From Qipengyuania sphaerica (GTDB lineage Bacteria; Pseudomonadota; Alphaproteobacteria; Sphingomonadales; Sphingomonadaceae), in the NCBI RefSeq assembly GCF_019711595.1, contig NZ_JAIGNR010000003.1, positions 248,001 to 312,000 of the forward strand: 64,000 nucleotides of DNA, read 5' to 3'. This document shows, piece after piece, positions 1 to 8,921 of the stretch. The notes below the pieces were generated by a model, which did not search any database, had not been told where the DNA came from, and saw nothing but the letters and a program-made list of their open reading frames with translations. The stretch's first letter is position 1. The number at the start of each line of letters is the position of its first letter. The translations under genes were made by a program, and so were the position numbers.

Positions 1-181
1 ATACTATTTGCGGCCCCAGCTTCGATGCGCAGGCGGTCGGGTTGGCAATGGGGTCGACGGACTAGCACGCAGACGGGGAGCCAGCGGCAGGCCCGCTAAC
101 GGATCGATTTATTCCAGGACGCAAATAACGCGCCACCGATCCCAGCCTGCGCAGCTACTCACCGCCAAGATAAGCGGGATC
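1..181. other. Non-coding left edge upstream of the cell-wall hydrolase
   Basis: The frame of the following gene stays open back to position 8, but this stretch translates to a basic, low-complexity sequence with no signal peptide, whereas a typical secretion signal starts at 182. I read it as the 5' region of that gene. No convincing -35/-10 pair or RNA gene is visible. Confidence 0.5.
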
Positions 182-841
182 ATGCGTAAGTCTATTTTTG
201 CTATTGCGGCCACGGCCGCGACAATGGTTGCAACGTTTGCCGGTGCGGAAGAAACCGGCGCCCAAGAACCTCAGACGCTCGCCGAGGCGGTCGTCGAAGA
301 TACCACCGCAGAAGAAGCGGTTCTCACCGAGGAGGTGGTTCCGGTCTTCGTCAGCGAAGAAGTGGTTCAGGAGCTTCCCGTGGAAGCCGCCCCCGAATAT
401 TCAGGAAACGTCCCCGCCGCGGCAAACAGCCTGCGCGAACTGGTGTCCGGCATGTCCGCACCGGAGGAACTTTCCGACGAAATGCGCTGCCTTGCAGGCG
501 CCGTCTATTTCGAATCGCGCGGCGAACCGCTCGCCGGCCAGCTGGCCGTGGCGCAGGTCGTGATCAACCGTGCGGAATCGAGCCGTTTCCCTTCGAGCTA
601 TTGCGGCGTTGTCTACCAGCGCGCGCAGTTCAGCTTCGTGCGCGGCGGATCCATGCCGCGCATCAAGACCGGCTCGGAAGCGTGGCAGCGCGCAAAAAAG
701 ATCGCTCGTATCGCGCACCAGGGCCTGTGGGATAGCGAGGCGCAGGATTCGCTCTATTTCCACGCGACCTATGTTAGCCCGCGCTGGGCGCACAAGAAGA
801 CGCGCCGCGCAGCCATCAAGACGCACATTTTTTACCGTTGA
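182..841 (+). CDS. Cell wall hydrolase (SleB/CwlJ family), secreted
   Basis: A 219-residue protein. Residues 1-22 form a signal peptide (MRKSIFAIAATAATMV...AGA). A Glu/Val-rich low-complexity linker (about 25-75) follows, then a C-terminal hydrolase_2 (PF07486-type) domain from about 100 to the end, with the family pattern CLAGAVYFESRGEP, a conserved VVINR segment and a late SLYFHA stretch. Family members cleave peptidoglycan (SleB is a lytic enzyme); action in the periplasm or outer envelope is inferred. The start was moved 58 codons into the longest open frame because the signal peptide begins there. A hairpin terminator follows directly. Confidence 0.85.
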   Translation: MRKSIFAIAATAATMVATFAGAEETGAQEPQTLAEAVVEDTTAEEAVLTEEVVPVFVSEEVVQELPVEAAPEYSGNVPAAANSLRELVSGMSAPEELSDEMRCLAGAVYFESRGEPLAGQLAVAQVVINRAESSRFPSSYCGVVYQRAQFSFVRGGSMPRIKTGSEAWQRAKKIARIAHQGLWDSEAQDSLYFHATYVSPRWAHKKTRRAAIKTHIFYR

Positions 842-862
842 TCGGTAGCGAATGACGAATAT

Positions 863-894
863 GAGGCCGCTGCCTTCGGGTGGCGGCCTCTTTC
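863..894. terminator. Rho-independent terminator between convergent genes
   Basis: Arms GAGGCCGC (863-870) and GCGGCCTC (883-890) extend inward to a CC-TTCG-GG tetraloop and are followed by TTTC. It lies between the hydrolase gene and the leftward xth gene and could serve both; the T-run favours the + strand. Confidence 0.75.
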
Positions 895-901
895 GTTGGC
901 G

Positions 902-1687
902 CTAGTCGCGGATTTCGACCCAGACCGGGGTGTGATCACTCGCTTTTTCGCGTCCGCGATATTCCTTGTCCACGCCCGCGGCTACCATGCGGTCGGCCAG
1001 TTCGGGCGAAAGCAGCAGGTGGTCGATGCGAAAGCCATGGTCGCGCTGCCATGCGCCCGCCTGGTAGTCCCAGTAGGTCCACACGCCGCCGCGCGGATTG
1101 AGCGTGTCGATTGCGTCGGTCCAGCCATCGGCAAGCATCCGCCTGTAGGCATCGCGGCTTTCCGGCTGCATCAACGCATCGCTGGCCATGGCCTTGGGCG
1201 ACCAGACGTCCTTGTCCTCCGGAATGACGTTGAAATCGCCCAGCACTACTGCGGGCACTTCTTCGGCCCAGATCGAGTGCATGCGTGAGCGCAGCTTCTC
1301 CATCCACGAAAGCTTGTAATCGAACTTGGGCCCGGGATGCGGATTGCCGTTGGGCAGGTAGAGATTGCAGATGCGCACGCCGTTCACTTCGGCCTCGAGA
1401 TAACGCGACTGCTCGCCCTCGCCATCCTTCGGGCCATCGATGCCCAGTCCGCGCTGGATTTCTTTGGGCTCCACGCCCTTGGCGAGGATCGCCACGCCGT
1501 TGAAGCTCTTCTGGCCGTGCCAGATCGCCTGGTATCCGATCTTCTCGAAGTCTTCCGCCGGGAAGCCTTCGTCCATCGTCTTGATTTCCTGCAGGCAAGC
1601 GACGTCGGGCTGGGTTTCGTCCAGCCATTCGAGGAGGCGCGGCAGGCGCGCCTTGATGCCGTTGATGTTGAAAGTGGCGATACGCAT
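902..1687 (-). CDS. xthA: Exodeoxyribonuclease III (xth)
   Basis: A 261-residue Mg-dependent AP endonuclease and 3'-5' exonuclease of the exonuclease III/EEP fold, acting in base excision repair. Seen: N-terminal MRIATFNINGIKARL, the metal-binding glutamate in CLQEIK, LGDFNVIP in the middle, and C-terminal RIDHLLLSPEL plus SDHTPVWVE with the catalytic Asp-His. The length is normal. I use the ATG at 1687 rather than 1699 because the family starts with MRIAT(F/W)N. It is probably the last gene of a leftward run with the CBS protein and erpA (38-nt gap to erpA). Confidence 0.93.
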   Translation of the reverse strand: MRIATFNINGIKARLPRLLEWLDETQPDVACLQEIKTMDEGFPAEDFEKIGYQAIWHGQKSFNGVAILAKGVEPKEIQRGLGIDGPKDGEGEQSRYLEAEVNGVRICNLYLPNGNPHPGPKFDYKLSWMEKLRSRMHSIWAEEVPAVVLGDFNVIPEDKDVWSPKAMASDALMQPESRDAYRRMLADGWTDAIDTLNPRGGVWTYWDYQAGAWQRDHGFRIDHLLLSPELADRMVAAGVDKEYRGREKASDHTPVWVEIRD

Positions 1688-1725
1688 GGCAGGACCCATG
1701 CCCTAAGCCGCCGCGCGGGTCTAAC

Positions 1726-2055
1726 CTAAATCCCGAAACTCGAACCGCAGCCGCATCCGGCAGCCGCATTGGGATTTTCGACGCGGAAGGCCGCCCCGCC
1801 CAGAGACTCGACGAAATCGACGACGCTGCCCGCCACCAGGTCGAGGCTGACCGGGTCGACTACCAGACGCACGCCATCGGTGTCGCTCACCGAATCGTCG
1901 TCATCGGCACCATCCGCTAGGTCGAACTTGTACTGGAAACCCGAACAGCCCCCGCCCTCTACCGACAGTCGCAGGATCGCGGGTTTCGCCTGCTTTTCGG
2001 CGATGGCGGCAACGCGCTTTGCGGCTGCCTCGGTCAGGGTGAGCATTTCGGCCAT
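1726..2055 (-). CDS. erpA: Iron-sulfur cluster insertion protein ErpA (A-type carrier)
   Basis: A 109-residue HesB/IscA-fold protein that carries an Fe-S cluster to apo-proteins in the cytoplasm. The three cluster-ligand cysteines are visible: one in GGGCSGFQY near residue 37 and two in the C-terminal AGCGCGSSF. The insertion DGADDDDSV is acidic. It lies between the CBS gene (31-nt gap) and xthA. It is distinct from the sufA-type carrier at the end of the suf operon in this window; the erpA label rests on the stand-alone location and the overall sequence. Confidence 0.85.
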   Translation of the reverse strand: MAEMLTLTEAAAKRVAAIAEKQAKPAILRLSVEGGGCSGFQYKFDLADGADDDDSVSDTDGVRLVVDPVSLDLVAGSVVDFVESLGGAAFRVENPNAAAGCGCGSSFGI

Positions 2056-2086
2056 GCAGGCGATGTAGGAAGCGTTTGCTGCCCGC

Positions 2087-2518
2087 TCAAGCCGTCTGGA
2101 TATATTCGCGCATGGCTTCGGCCTCGTGCTGTATCTCGTCTAGCCGTGCCTTGACGAGATCGCCGATCGAGATGAAGCCGCACATGGCTTCACCGTCAAT
2201 GACGGGAAGATGGCGGATGCGACGCTTGGTCATCAGGTCCAGCGCATCAAGGATATCGGTCTGCCGGTCGGTCGTGATCGCGGGCGAGGTCATCACTGCG
2301 CCCACCGGCCGGTCGAGACAGGACTGCCCCTCTTCGGCAAGCCGATAGATCACGTCGCGCTCGGAAAAAATGCCGGCAACACGCCCGCCTTCCATGACGG
2401 GAAGCGCGCCGATCCGCCTGGAAGCGAGCAGGCCCACCGCATCGCGCACCTTTTGCTCGACATTGACCGAGATGATGTCCGAACTTGTACGGTCTTCGAT
2501 CAGCTTCCCGATATTCAT
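2087..2518 (-). CDS. CBS-pair domain protein
   Basis: A 143-residue protein made almost entirely of two CBS domains (about 10-65 and 75-130), with the repeated pattern RIGALPVMEGGRVAGIFSERD and RIRHLPVIDGE...GFISIGD. CBS pairs usually bind adenosyl nucleotides and regulate a partner enzyme or channel. No catalytic domain is attached and the partner is not evident from the neighbours (erpA, xthA). Its start codon is preceded by a GGAGGC Shine-Dalgarno on the - strand. Confidence 0.88.
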   Translation of the reverse strand: MNIGKLIEDRTSSDIISVNVEQKVRDAVGLLASRRIGALPVMEGGRVAGIFSERDVIYRLAEEGQSCLDRPVGAVMTSPAITTDRQTDILDALDLMTKRRIRHLPVIDGEAMCGFISIGDLVKARLDEIQHEAEAMREYIQTA

Positions 2519-2626
2519 GCGTGCCTCCTTTTATGGGCGCAAGAATGCCACTTTTGCGCGCGTTTGGCGAATCGGTCTTTTTAGCCATGTTGAAACCGCC
2601 GCGGCGCGCGTCCATGAGAGGCGCGA

Positions 2627-2923
2627 ATGACAAGGAAATCGCCTCTCGACGACCCGGAAACCGCCGCATACGCCTGGGCGCGATACCGGCGGATCATGCG
2701 CTTCATGCTGCTTCTGACAATCGGCATCGTGGCGATAGCGATGGCGCTTCTCTACAAGTTCGAGGACGTCTCGGTTCATTTCTACATTGCGACTGCGCTC
2801 GGTATCGGTTTCACGATGTTGCTGGCGGGCGCGCTGATGGGGCTGATGTTCCTGTCATCGGGCACCGGCCACGACGATGCGGTGGACAACACCCTGCCCG
2901 ACAATTCGATCGACGAGGACTAG
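2627..2923 (+). CDS. Conserved small inner-membrane protein, function unknown
   Basis: A 98-residue protein with a charged N-terminus ([23 protein letters not shown]), two transmembrane helices (about 25-42 and 52-76, the second Gly/Met-rich) and an acidic cytosolic tail ending DNSIDED. I do not recognise a named family. Its stop codon overlaps that of the convergent ferredoxin gene inside one CTAG tetranucleotide at 2920-2923, so the two genes have no room for separate terminators. Confidence 0.7.
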   Translation: MTRKSPLDDPETAAYAWARYRRIMRFMLLLTIGIVAIAMALLYKFEDVSVHFYIATALGIGFTMLLAGALMGLMFLSSGTGHDDAVDNTLPDNSIDED

Positions 2924-3291
2924 GCTTCTTCCATCCCTCGCAGGCGGTATTCCTCGACCGGGACACCGCCGATGAGATGGCGCTGGATGATTGCTTCGAG
3001 CACATCCTCGTTGCAGGAATGATACCAGACGTTTTCCGGCCACACGACCGCGATGGGTCCGTGCGCGCAGATCTGGAGGCAATCGGCCTTTGTACGCTGC
3101 ACCGTTGCCCCGCGCCCGACGAGGCCCAGCTCCTTCATGCGCCGCTTGAGGTAGTTCCAGGCAGCCTTGCCTTCCTCGCGAGAGCAGCACTTCTGCTTCT
3201 CGCTCAACGCGCAGAGGAAGATTTGCCGCTCGACCTCTTCCCCGCCGATCTTGGCGAGCGCGGCTTCGGCCTTTTTCAGCGACTTGCTCAG
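2920..3291 (-). CDS. (2Fe-2S) ferredoxin-like protein, thioredoxin fold
   Basis: About 123 residues. The thioredoxin-like [2Fe-2S] ferredoxin pattern is visible: [12 protein letters not shown], then [11 protein letters not shown], followed by [10 protein letters not shown], giving four candidate cluster cysteines. It may be an electron carrier; the partner is unknown. The start is uncertain. The frame opens as far back as 3369, but the family alignment begins near [12 protein letters not shown], and a CTG there (3291) overlaps the popZ-like stop as CTGA, the arrangement expected for translational coupling. It is the last gene of the leftward pcm-tolC-popZ operon. Confidence 0.7.
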   Translation of the reverse strand: MSKSLKKAEAALAKIGGEEVERQIFLCALSEKQKCCSREEGKAAWNYLKRRMKELGLVGRGATVQRTKADCLQICAHGPIAVVWPENVWYHSCNEDVLEAIIQRHLIGGVPVEEYRLRGMEEA

Positions 3292-3785
3292 CGTTTCTTG
3301 CCCGCAATCCGGGCGATTTCGGCCTTGACCATTTCCTCGACCATGCCGGGAAGGTTCTTGTCGAGCCACTCCTTGAGCATCGGGCGCAGCATCTCGCGCA
3401 CCAGTCCTTCGAGCGAGGTTTCGCCCTGACGGACGATCTGCGGCTGCTTTCCGGGCTTGGCCAGCATGGTCAGTGCGGCAAAGTTCTGCTGCATCGCGCT
3501 GCGCGTGGCATCGGCAATCAGGCTTTCGCCCTCTTCCTCGTCTTCGCCGGGCTCTTCGCCGAAGCGTGCATCGAGCGCGGCATTGTCCTCGATGATCATT
3601 TCTTCGGCGAGGACGGCGTCAAGTTCGAGCACGTCTTCCGCCTCGTCCTCGTCGACCGGTTCGGAACTGCCTGCGACCAGCCCGCGGCGGCGCGGCGCGG
3701 CTTCGCGAATCTCGCTGTCGCGCGCGATCACTTTCTTGATCGAGTCGAGGATTTCTTCGACGGACGGTTCGTCGTGATTACGCAT
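3288..3785 (-). CDS. DUF2497 / PopZ-like polar organising protein
   Basis: A 165-residue protein with the two hallmarks of the alphaproteobacterial PopZ/DUF2497 family: an N-terminal helix [16 protein letters not shown] and a C-terminal helical block [20 protein letters not shown]. Between them lies an acidic, disordered segment (about 45-100). In Caulobacter PopZ the acidic linker and helical C-terminus drive condensation at the pole; the same role here is inferred. The start at 3785 is the first Met before the conserved helix. It follows tolC by 52 nt, a common alphaproteobacterial neighbourhood, although valS is absent here. Confidence 0.8.
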   Translation of the reverse strand: MRNHDEPSVEEILDSIKKVIARDSEIREAAPRRRGLVAGSSEPVDEDEAEDVLELDAVLAEEMIIEDNAALDARFGEEPGEDEEEGESLIADATRSAMQQNFAALTMLAKPGKQPQIVRQGETSLEGLVREMLRPMLKEWLDKNLPGMVEEMVKAEIARIAGKKR

Positions 3786-3837
3786 CGGCGGTGACCCTGT
3801 TGCCTCTTGTCGATCCCGAATCGGGACGGGAAGGACG

Positions 3838-5298
3838 CTAAGGCGTATCGGAAGTTTCTTCAATCGCCGGAATTTCGGCGGTGGGGGCCGGAATTGTGAC
3901 AGTCGATGTGCTGGTTGCAATCGGCTCGGGGTCACGGTCCCAATCCCAGACACGCCCGCTGACGCGCTGGTAGTTCTCGAGCGGGTCGTAAAGCACGCCC
4001 TCGTCGCCAAGACCCAGGTCGCGGGCCTCGGCACGACCCATCGCCGCGAGCAACGCAAAACCGGCGACATAGGCGTTGCGCCGCGCGGTCACGAGTTGGA
4101 CGCGGGCCGAAAGCAACTCCTGCTCGGCATTGAGCACATCGAGGATGGTGCGATTGCCAATCGAGTTTTCGGCGCGCACGCCTTCGAGACTGAGCGTCGC
4201 AGCGTCGACGGCGGCTTGCGAACTCTCGATAATCGCGAGGCTGGCCTGCCAGTTAGAATAAAGCGAGCGCGTCTGAGCAATAACGTTGCGCTCGGTAGCT
4301 ATTACTTGCTCTAGCGCTGCGGTCTCGAACGCCTGGGCCTGTCGCTGCCGCGCTGCGGGCAGGCCACCCTGGAAAATGGGAATGTTGAGCTGAACGCCGG
4401 CATTGGCAGTGGTCTCGCGCTGCGAAACGCCGCCAGCGCCACCGGCGAGCGTGTCGAAATAGTCGGTATAGTCGGCCCCGGCGAAGAGCGATACCGATGG
4501 GAGTCTACCCGATCCGGCGACTGCAACATCGAACCCGGCGGCGCGGGCGCGCTCTCTGGCCGCAACCAGATCGGGATTATTCTCCAAGGCCGCATCGACC
4601 GCCACGCCGCCCGTAGCCGGAAGGCCCGGCAGTGGGGGTGGAGGCTGGAGGTCGGTTGGCGCTTCTCCCACCAGCGCGATATATTCCTCGCGCGCCTGGA
4701 TAAGCGTCGCCCGTGCGGTCTGGAGGTCACCTTGCGCAACTGCGAGGCGTGATTCGGACTGCGCAACGTCTGTGCGGGTCAGGTCGCCGATTTCGAACCG
4801 GTCACTCGTGGCTTCGAGATTGACCGTCAAAACGTCGACCTGGTTGGCCGATAACGCAACGAGCGCCTGCCCGCGCAGCACATCCATGTAGGCCGCCACA
4901 ACCTGGCTGAAAACAGCGCTTTCGGTTGCGCGAAGATCTGCCCGACCGGCCTCGACCCGCTCTTTGGCCGCCTTGATGCCGTTGCGAACCGCTCCTCCGT
5001 TGTAGACCGGAATAGAAAGGTCGGGACCGAACTGGAGACGACGTTCGGGAGCGGTGAAGCTGTTCGGCGAATTCTTGACGAACTCGATGTAATTGCCGCT
5101 CGCGTTGACATTGGGGAGGCCTTGGGCCCGCTGGATTTGCACCGTTTCGTCGGTTGCGCGCTGGTTGGCCCGCGCCGCTTCGAGCGTGGGGTTGTTGATA
5201 TACGCGTCCGTAAGCGCTTCCTGCAGCGTATCTGCGCGGGCAGGCGCCGAGCCGAGTGCGAGCGCGAGCACGCTTCCGGAAATTGCCAGGCGTTTCAC
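3838..5298 (-). CDS. tolC: TolC-family outer membrane efflux channel
   Basis: About 486 residues. A Sec signal peptide (VKRLAISGSVLALALGSAPARA) precedes two OEP repeats of long coiled-coil helices, including the typical TLQEALTDAYINNPTLEAAR, and an FQGG-type strand motif (PIFQGGLPAARQ). The C-terminal tail is Thr/Pro-rich. It should form the trimeric outer-membrane tunnel for type I secretion and RND export. Two starts are possible: an ATG at 5316 abutting the upstream stop (TGAATG), and a GTG at 5298 with an AGGGGAGGGG ribosome site just before it. I prefer the GTG. Confidence 0.88.
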   Translation of the reverse strand: MKRLAISGSVLALALGSAPARADTLQEALTDAYINNPTLEAARANQRATDETVQIQRAQGLPNVNASGNYIEFVKNSPNSFTAPERRLQFGPDLSIPVYNGGAVRNGIKAAKERVEAGRADLRATESAVFSQVVAAYMDVLRGQALVALSANQVDVLTVNLEATSDRFEIGDLTRTDVAQSESRLAVAQGDLQTARATLIQAREEYIALVGEAPTDLQPPPPLPGLPATGGVAVDAALENNPDLVAARERARAAGFDVAVAGSGRLPSVSLFAGADYTDYFDTLAGGAGGVSQRETTANAGVQLNIPIFQGGLPAARQRQAQAFETAALEQVIATERNVIAQTRSLYSNWQASLAIIESSQAAVDAATLSLEGVRAENSIGNRTILDVLNAEQELLSARVQLVTARRNAYVAGFALLAAMGRAEARDLGLGDEGVLYDPLENYQRVSGRVWDWDRDPEPIATSTSTVTIPAPTAEIPAIEETSDTP

Positions 5299-5316
5299 GA
5301 CCCCTCCCCTAATCAT

Positions 5317-5913
5317 TCAGAAGCTCCAGCTCTCCGGCTTGTCGAAAGCGCCCATACGCGGCACGCCCATTTCGGCGAGCGGCAGCAGCGCAAGCGCCTT
5401 GCCTGCCTTGCGGCCGGTGGCGAGGCGCGTGACACCGCGTTCAACGAGGCCGGTCACGATCCGGCCGCCCTCGGCGACCAGCTTGGAAAAATTGGCCGGG
5501 ACATGTTCGATCGCGCCGTCGACCAGCACGAGCGAATAATCGCCCTTCTTGGCCTTCAGCGCGTCGCCTGCCGACATGGTCTTCACCGAAGCCACCAGCG
5601 GTTCGACCAGCGCGGTCAGATAACCGCTGCCGCCATCGACCACGAGTACCTTGTCCTCGCTCGAAGGACGCGCTTCGGCCAGCATTGCGCCGTGGAACAG
5701 CGGCGCGGGCAGCGAACCGCCGCCTTCGAGACGGATTGCCCGGTCCATATAGGCCGTGCCCTTCGCGCCTTCGGGCACAAAATCTTCGCGCGCGACGGTA
5801 CCCATGCGTTCGAGGACGAAGGCCTCGTTCACGCCGCTGGTGCGCAGCTGGCTGTCGATCATCGCCTTGCGGGCGGCAGCGTAGTCGGGGCGGGTCTGGG
5901 TGGTCGTAGTCAT
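5317..5913 (-). CDS. Protein-L-isoaspartate O-methyltransferase family protein
   Basis: A 198-residue Rossmann-fold SAM methyltransferase of the PIMT family. Seen: N-terminal ARKAMIDSQLRTSGV with VAREDFVPE, a glycine-rich SAM loop at VVDGGSGYLTALV and LVLVDGAIEHVP. PIMT repairs isoaspartyl residues, but this tolC-linked subfamily is shorter and lacks the strict PIMT active-site context, so the substrate is unsure. It is the first gene of the leftward operon; a candidate promoter lies at 5938-5965. Confidence 0.8.
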   Translation of the reverse strand: MTTTTQTRPDYAAARKAMIDSQLRTSGVNEAFVLERMGTVAREDFVPEGAKGTAYMDRAIRLEGGGSLPAPLFHGAMLAEARPSSEDKVLVVDGGSGYLTALVEPLVASVKTMSAGDALKAKKGDYSLVLVDGAIEHVPANFSKLVAEGGRIVTGLVERGVTRLATGRKAGKALALLPLAEMGVPRMGAFDKPESWSF

Positions 5914-5937
5914 GTCTGTGCTCGTGATATTCCGGCT

Positions 5938-5965
5938 GTATTACATCTATAACACGGCTTTGCAA
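5938..5965 (-). promoter_or_regulatory. Candidate promoter of the pcm-tolC-popZ operon
   Basis: On the - strand a TTGCAA -35 (5960-5965) and a TAATAC -10 (5938-5943) are separated by 16 nt, about 25 nt upstream of the methyltransferase start. This is a moderate match to a housekeeping promoter; the assignment is inference. Confidence 0.4.
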
Positions 5966-6074
5966 GTCGCGAGGTTGCCTTAGGCGCAAGTACCGTTGTG
6001 TCCAAGCGCTTTGACCGATGGCTGCAAACGCGACTATCGGGGAGCACAAATCTGCAACATGGGAATGCGCGGCG

Positions 6075-7601
6075 ATGAGCGACATGACGATCATCAAGGA
6101 AGAAGACCTGATCGAGAGCGTGAAGGATGCGCTCCAGTATATCTCCTACTACCACCCGATGGATTACATCCGCGCGCTCGGTAAGGCCTATGAGGCGGAA
6201 CAGGGCCCCGCGGCGAAGGATGCGATCGCGCAGATCCTCACCAACAGCCGCATGTGCGCCGAGGGCCATCGCCCGATCTGCCAGGACACGGGCATCGTCA
6301 ACGTCTTCGTGAAGTGGGGCATGAACTGCCGCCTCGATACGCAGCGGTCCCTGCAGGAAGTCGTCGATGAGGGTGTGCGGCAGGCCTACAACCACCCCGA
6401 CAACAAGCTCCGCGCCTCGATCCTCGCCGATCCGGCCTTCACCCGCCGCAATACGCGCGACAACACGCCTTGCGTGCTGTCGGTCGAGATGGTGCCGGGC
6501 GATACGATCGATATCGATGTCGCGGCCAAGGGCGGCGGCAGCGAAAACAAGTCCAAATTCAAGATGATGAACCCCAGCGACAATATCGTCGAATGGGTGG
6601 TCGAACAGCTCCCCGCGATGGGCGCCGGCTGGTGTCCGCCGGGCATGCTGGGCATCGGTATCGGCGGAACGGCCGAGCATTGCATGAAGCTTGCCAAGCT
6701 TTCGCTGATGGACCCGATCGACATGGGGCAACTGAAGCAGCGCGGTGCGCAGAGCGATATCGAACAACTCCGGATCGACATTTTCGATGCGGTGAATGCG
6801 CAGGGTATCGGCGCACAGGGGCTGGGCGGCCTCTCTACCGTGCTCGACGTGAAAATCCTCGATGCACCCTGCCACGCGGCGGGCAAGCCGGTTGCGATGA
6901 TCCCGAACTGCGCCGCCACGCGCCATGCCCACTTCACGCTCGACGGCTCGGGTCCGGCCTATCTCGAGCCGCCCAAGCTCGACGATTATCCCGATGTGAC
7001 CTGGCAGCCCGATGCGGCGGCGAAAAAGGTCGATCTCGACAACCTCACGCCAGAGGAAGTCGCAAGCTGGGAGGATGGCGACCGCCTGCTGCTTTCGGGC
7101 AAGATGCTTACCGGGCGCGACGCGGCGCACAAGCGCATCCACGACATGCTCGACAAGGGCGAGGAGCTGCCGGTCGATTTCAACGGCCGCGCGATCTACT
7201 ACGTCGGGCCGGTCGATCCGGTTATGGGCGAGGTTGTCGGCCCCGCCGGCCCCACCACCGCCACGCGGATGGACAAGTTCACCGAAATGATGCTCGACCT
7301 CGGCCTCCTCGCCATGATCGGCAAGGCTGAGCGCGGGCACGATGCGGTCGAGGTCATCAGCCGCTTCAAGGTGGCCTACCTCATGGCAACCGGCGGCGCG
7401 GCCTATCTCGTCAGCCGCGCGATCAAGGGCGCGAAGGTCGTCGCCTTCGAGGATCTCGGCATGGAGGCGATCTACGAATTCGAGGTGCAGGACATGCCGG
7501 TCACGGTAGCCGTGGATGCGCGGGGCAACAATGTCCACAAGCTGGCGCCCGCCAAATGGCGCGAGAAGATCGCGAAAGGCGAAGTCCAGCCCGCCGAATA
7601 G
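6075..7601 (+). CDS. fumA: Fumarate hydratase, class I (4Fe-4S)
   Basis: A 508-residue iron-sulfur fumarase of the single-chain class I type, converting fumarate to L-malate in the TCA cycle. Seen: ICQDTGIVNVFVKWG, CVLSVEMVPGD, the GAGWCPPGMLGIGIGG block with a candidate cluster cysteine, and a C-terminal beta domain with YYVGPVDPVMGEVVGPAGPTTATRMD. It needs a [4Fe-4S] cluster, presumably supplied by the suf system encoded at 25-32 kb. I chose the ATG at 6075 because the upstream 19 codons do not resemble the family. Confidence 0.92.
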   Translation: MSDMTIIKEEDLIESVKDALQYISYYHPMDYIRALGKAYEAEQGPAAKDAIAQILTNSRMCAEGHRPICQDTGIVNVFVKWGMNCRLDTQRSLQEVVDEGVRQAYNHPDNKLRASILADPAFTRRNTRDNTPCVLSVEMVPGDTIDIDVAAKGGGSENKSKFKMMNPSDNIVEWVVEQLPAMGAGWCPPGMLGIGIGGTAEHCMKLAKLSLMDPIDMGQLKQRGAQSDIEQLRIDIFDAVNAQGIGAQGLGGLSTVLDVKILDAPCHAAGKPVAMIPNCAATRHAHFTLDGSGPAYLEPPKLDDYPDVTWQPDAAAKKVDLDNLTPEEVASWEDGDRLLLSGKMLTGRDAAHKRIHDMLDKGEELPVDFNGRAIYYVGPVDPVMGEVVGPAGPTTATRMDKFTEMMLDLGLLAMIGKAERGHDAVEVISRFKVAYLMATGGAAYLVSRAIKGAKVVAFEDLGMEAIYEFEVQDMPVTVAVDARGNNVHKLAPAKWREKIAKGEVQPAE

Positions 7602-7634
7602 CATTTCCGCTCGACCAACACCCTAGCGCCGTCG

Positions 7635-8921
7635 ATGGCGGCGCTGGCATTTCGCGCCCGCGCAAGGCAGAAGCAGCCTGTTTTGGACACTGAACCCCAG
7701 ATTAATCGCGAAGATGCCCGCGTCCCGGCCAAGGTGGTGCTGCTATCCATCCTAGGCTTGTGGCTCGTCTACTTCCTGTTGCTCACTGCACGCGGCGCGG
7801 TGGTCGGGCTCGAAGCCGAGAACGAACTGCTCTGGCGGCGCCTGGTCGTTTGCATTGGCGGTGGTGGAATCACGATCCTCCTGTGGCTGTTCCTCCGCCT
7901 GTTCGATGGCCGGACGCTGGCGACCAAGGTTGCTGTGGCGGTCGTGGCCGCGGTCCCTGCGGCGCTTGCGATCGCTCAGGTCAACACCATGGTCTTCGCG
8001 CCGGTCGAGGACGAGATTCGCAAGAAGATCGGTGAAGAGCGCGGGCTTACCATCCGCCGCGACGAATCGGGCAATTTGCTGCTCGATGTTCCCGGCCCAT
8101 TGACCAGTGCCGGCGGGAATACGACCGAAACCTCGCAAGAAGCGGTTCCTGCAGCATCGATCGTGATCGAACCTGCGCCCACGATAGCCGATTACTGGCG
8201 CCGCCTCACCGACGTTGCTCTCAGCCGCTACTTCCTGCTGCTCGCATGGGCCTCGCTCTATCTCGCCATTGTCGCAGGTGCGCGAACGCGCGCGGCGGAA
8301 CGTCGCGGAGAGCGCTTCCGGACTGCCGCAAAGGCCGCCGAACTGCGCTCGCTGCGCTACCAGGTGAACCCGCATTTCCTGTTCAACACGCTCAACTCGC
8401 TGTCCGCGCTGGTGATGACCGGGAAGGACGACCGGGCCGAGCAGATGATCCAGTCGCTATCGCGCTTTTACCGGCATTCGCTGGCTGACGATTCGACCGG
8501 GGATGTCAGTCTCGAGGACGAAATCGATCTCCAGGAACACTATCTCGAGATCGAAGCAGTGCGCTTCCCCGAACGCCTCAAGGTAAGGGTGGACCTTCCT
8601 TCCGACCTTGCGCAGCTGAAGGTGCCGGGCATGATCCTCCAGCCTCTGGTCGAAAACTCGGTCAAATATGGCGTCTCGGCCAGCAACAGCCCGGTGACGA
8701 TTTCGATTGTCGCCCGGGAGGAATACGGCCGCCTGGTCTTGCGCGTAAGCGACAATGGCCCAGGCCTGCCGAGCGGCCATTCGGGCGGCTTCGGCATAGG
8801 CCTCGCCAATGTGCGCGACCGGATCGAAGCGCGATTTGGCAAGGAGGCGACGATTACGTCAGGCCCGTCGCTCGAGGGCTATGAAACCGAATTGCGAATT
8901 CCGATGGTGAAACATGGCTGA
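7635..8921 (+). CDS. LytS-family sensor histidine kinase
   Basis: 428 residues. About four membrane helices (36-52, 70-90, 95-117 and 195-215) flank a roughly 75-residue loop (118-190), probably the sensing region. The cytosolic kinase follows: an H-box with RYQVNPHFLFNTLNS (phospho-His near 247), LQPLVENSVKYGV as N-box, and DNGPGL plus GIGLANVRDRI. It is a His_kinase/HATPase_c protein of the LytS/YehU type and overlaps its response regulator by 8 nt. The start ATG sits in the loop of a 7-bp inverted repeat (7625-7645) and lacks an obvious ribosome site, so a downstream start (for example TTG 7683) is possible. Confidence 0.88.
   Translation: MAALAFRARARQKQPVLDTEPQINREDARVPAKVVLLSILGLWLVYFLLLTARGAVVGLEAENELLWRRLVVCIGGGGITILLWLFLRLFDGRTLATKVAVAVVAAVPAALAIAQVNTMVFAPVEDEIRKKIGEERGLTIRRDESGNLLLDVPGPLTSAGGNTTETSQEAVPAASIVIEPAPTIADYWRRLTDVALSRYFLLLAWASLYLAIVAGARTRAAERRGERFRTAAKAAELRSLRYQVNPHFLFNTLNSLSALVMTGKDDRAEQMIQSLSRFYRHSLADDSTGDVSLEDEIDLQEHYLEIEAVRFPERLKVRVDLPSDLAQLKVPGMILQPLVENSVKYGVSASNSPVTISIVAREEYGRLVLRVSDNGPGLPSGHSGGFGIGLANVRDRIEARFGKEATITSGPSLEGYETELRIPMVKHG

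Noticed and set aside
5910-7604. A 564-residue frame antisense to the fumarase gene
   Set aside because: High GC and the long fumarase frame produce it; its translation is His/Arg-rich and matches no family, while fumarase is certain on the + strand.
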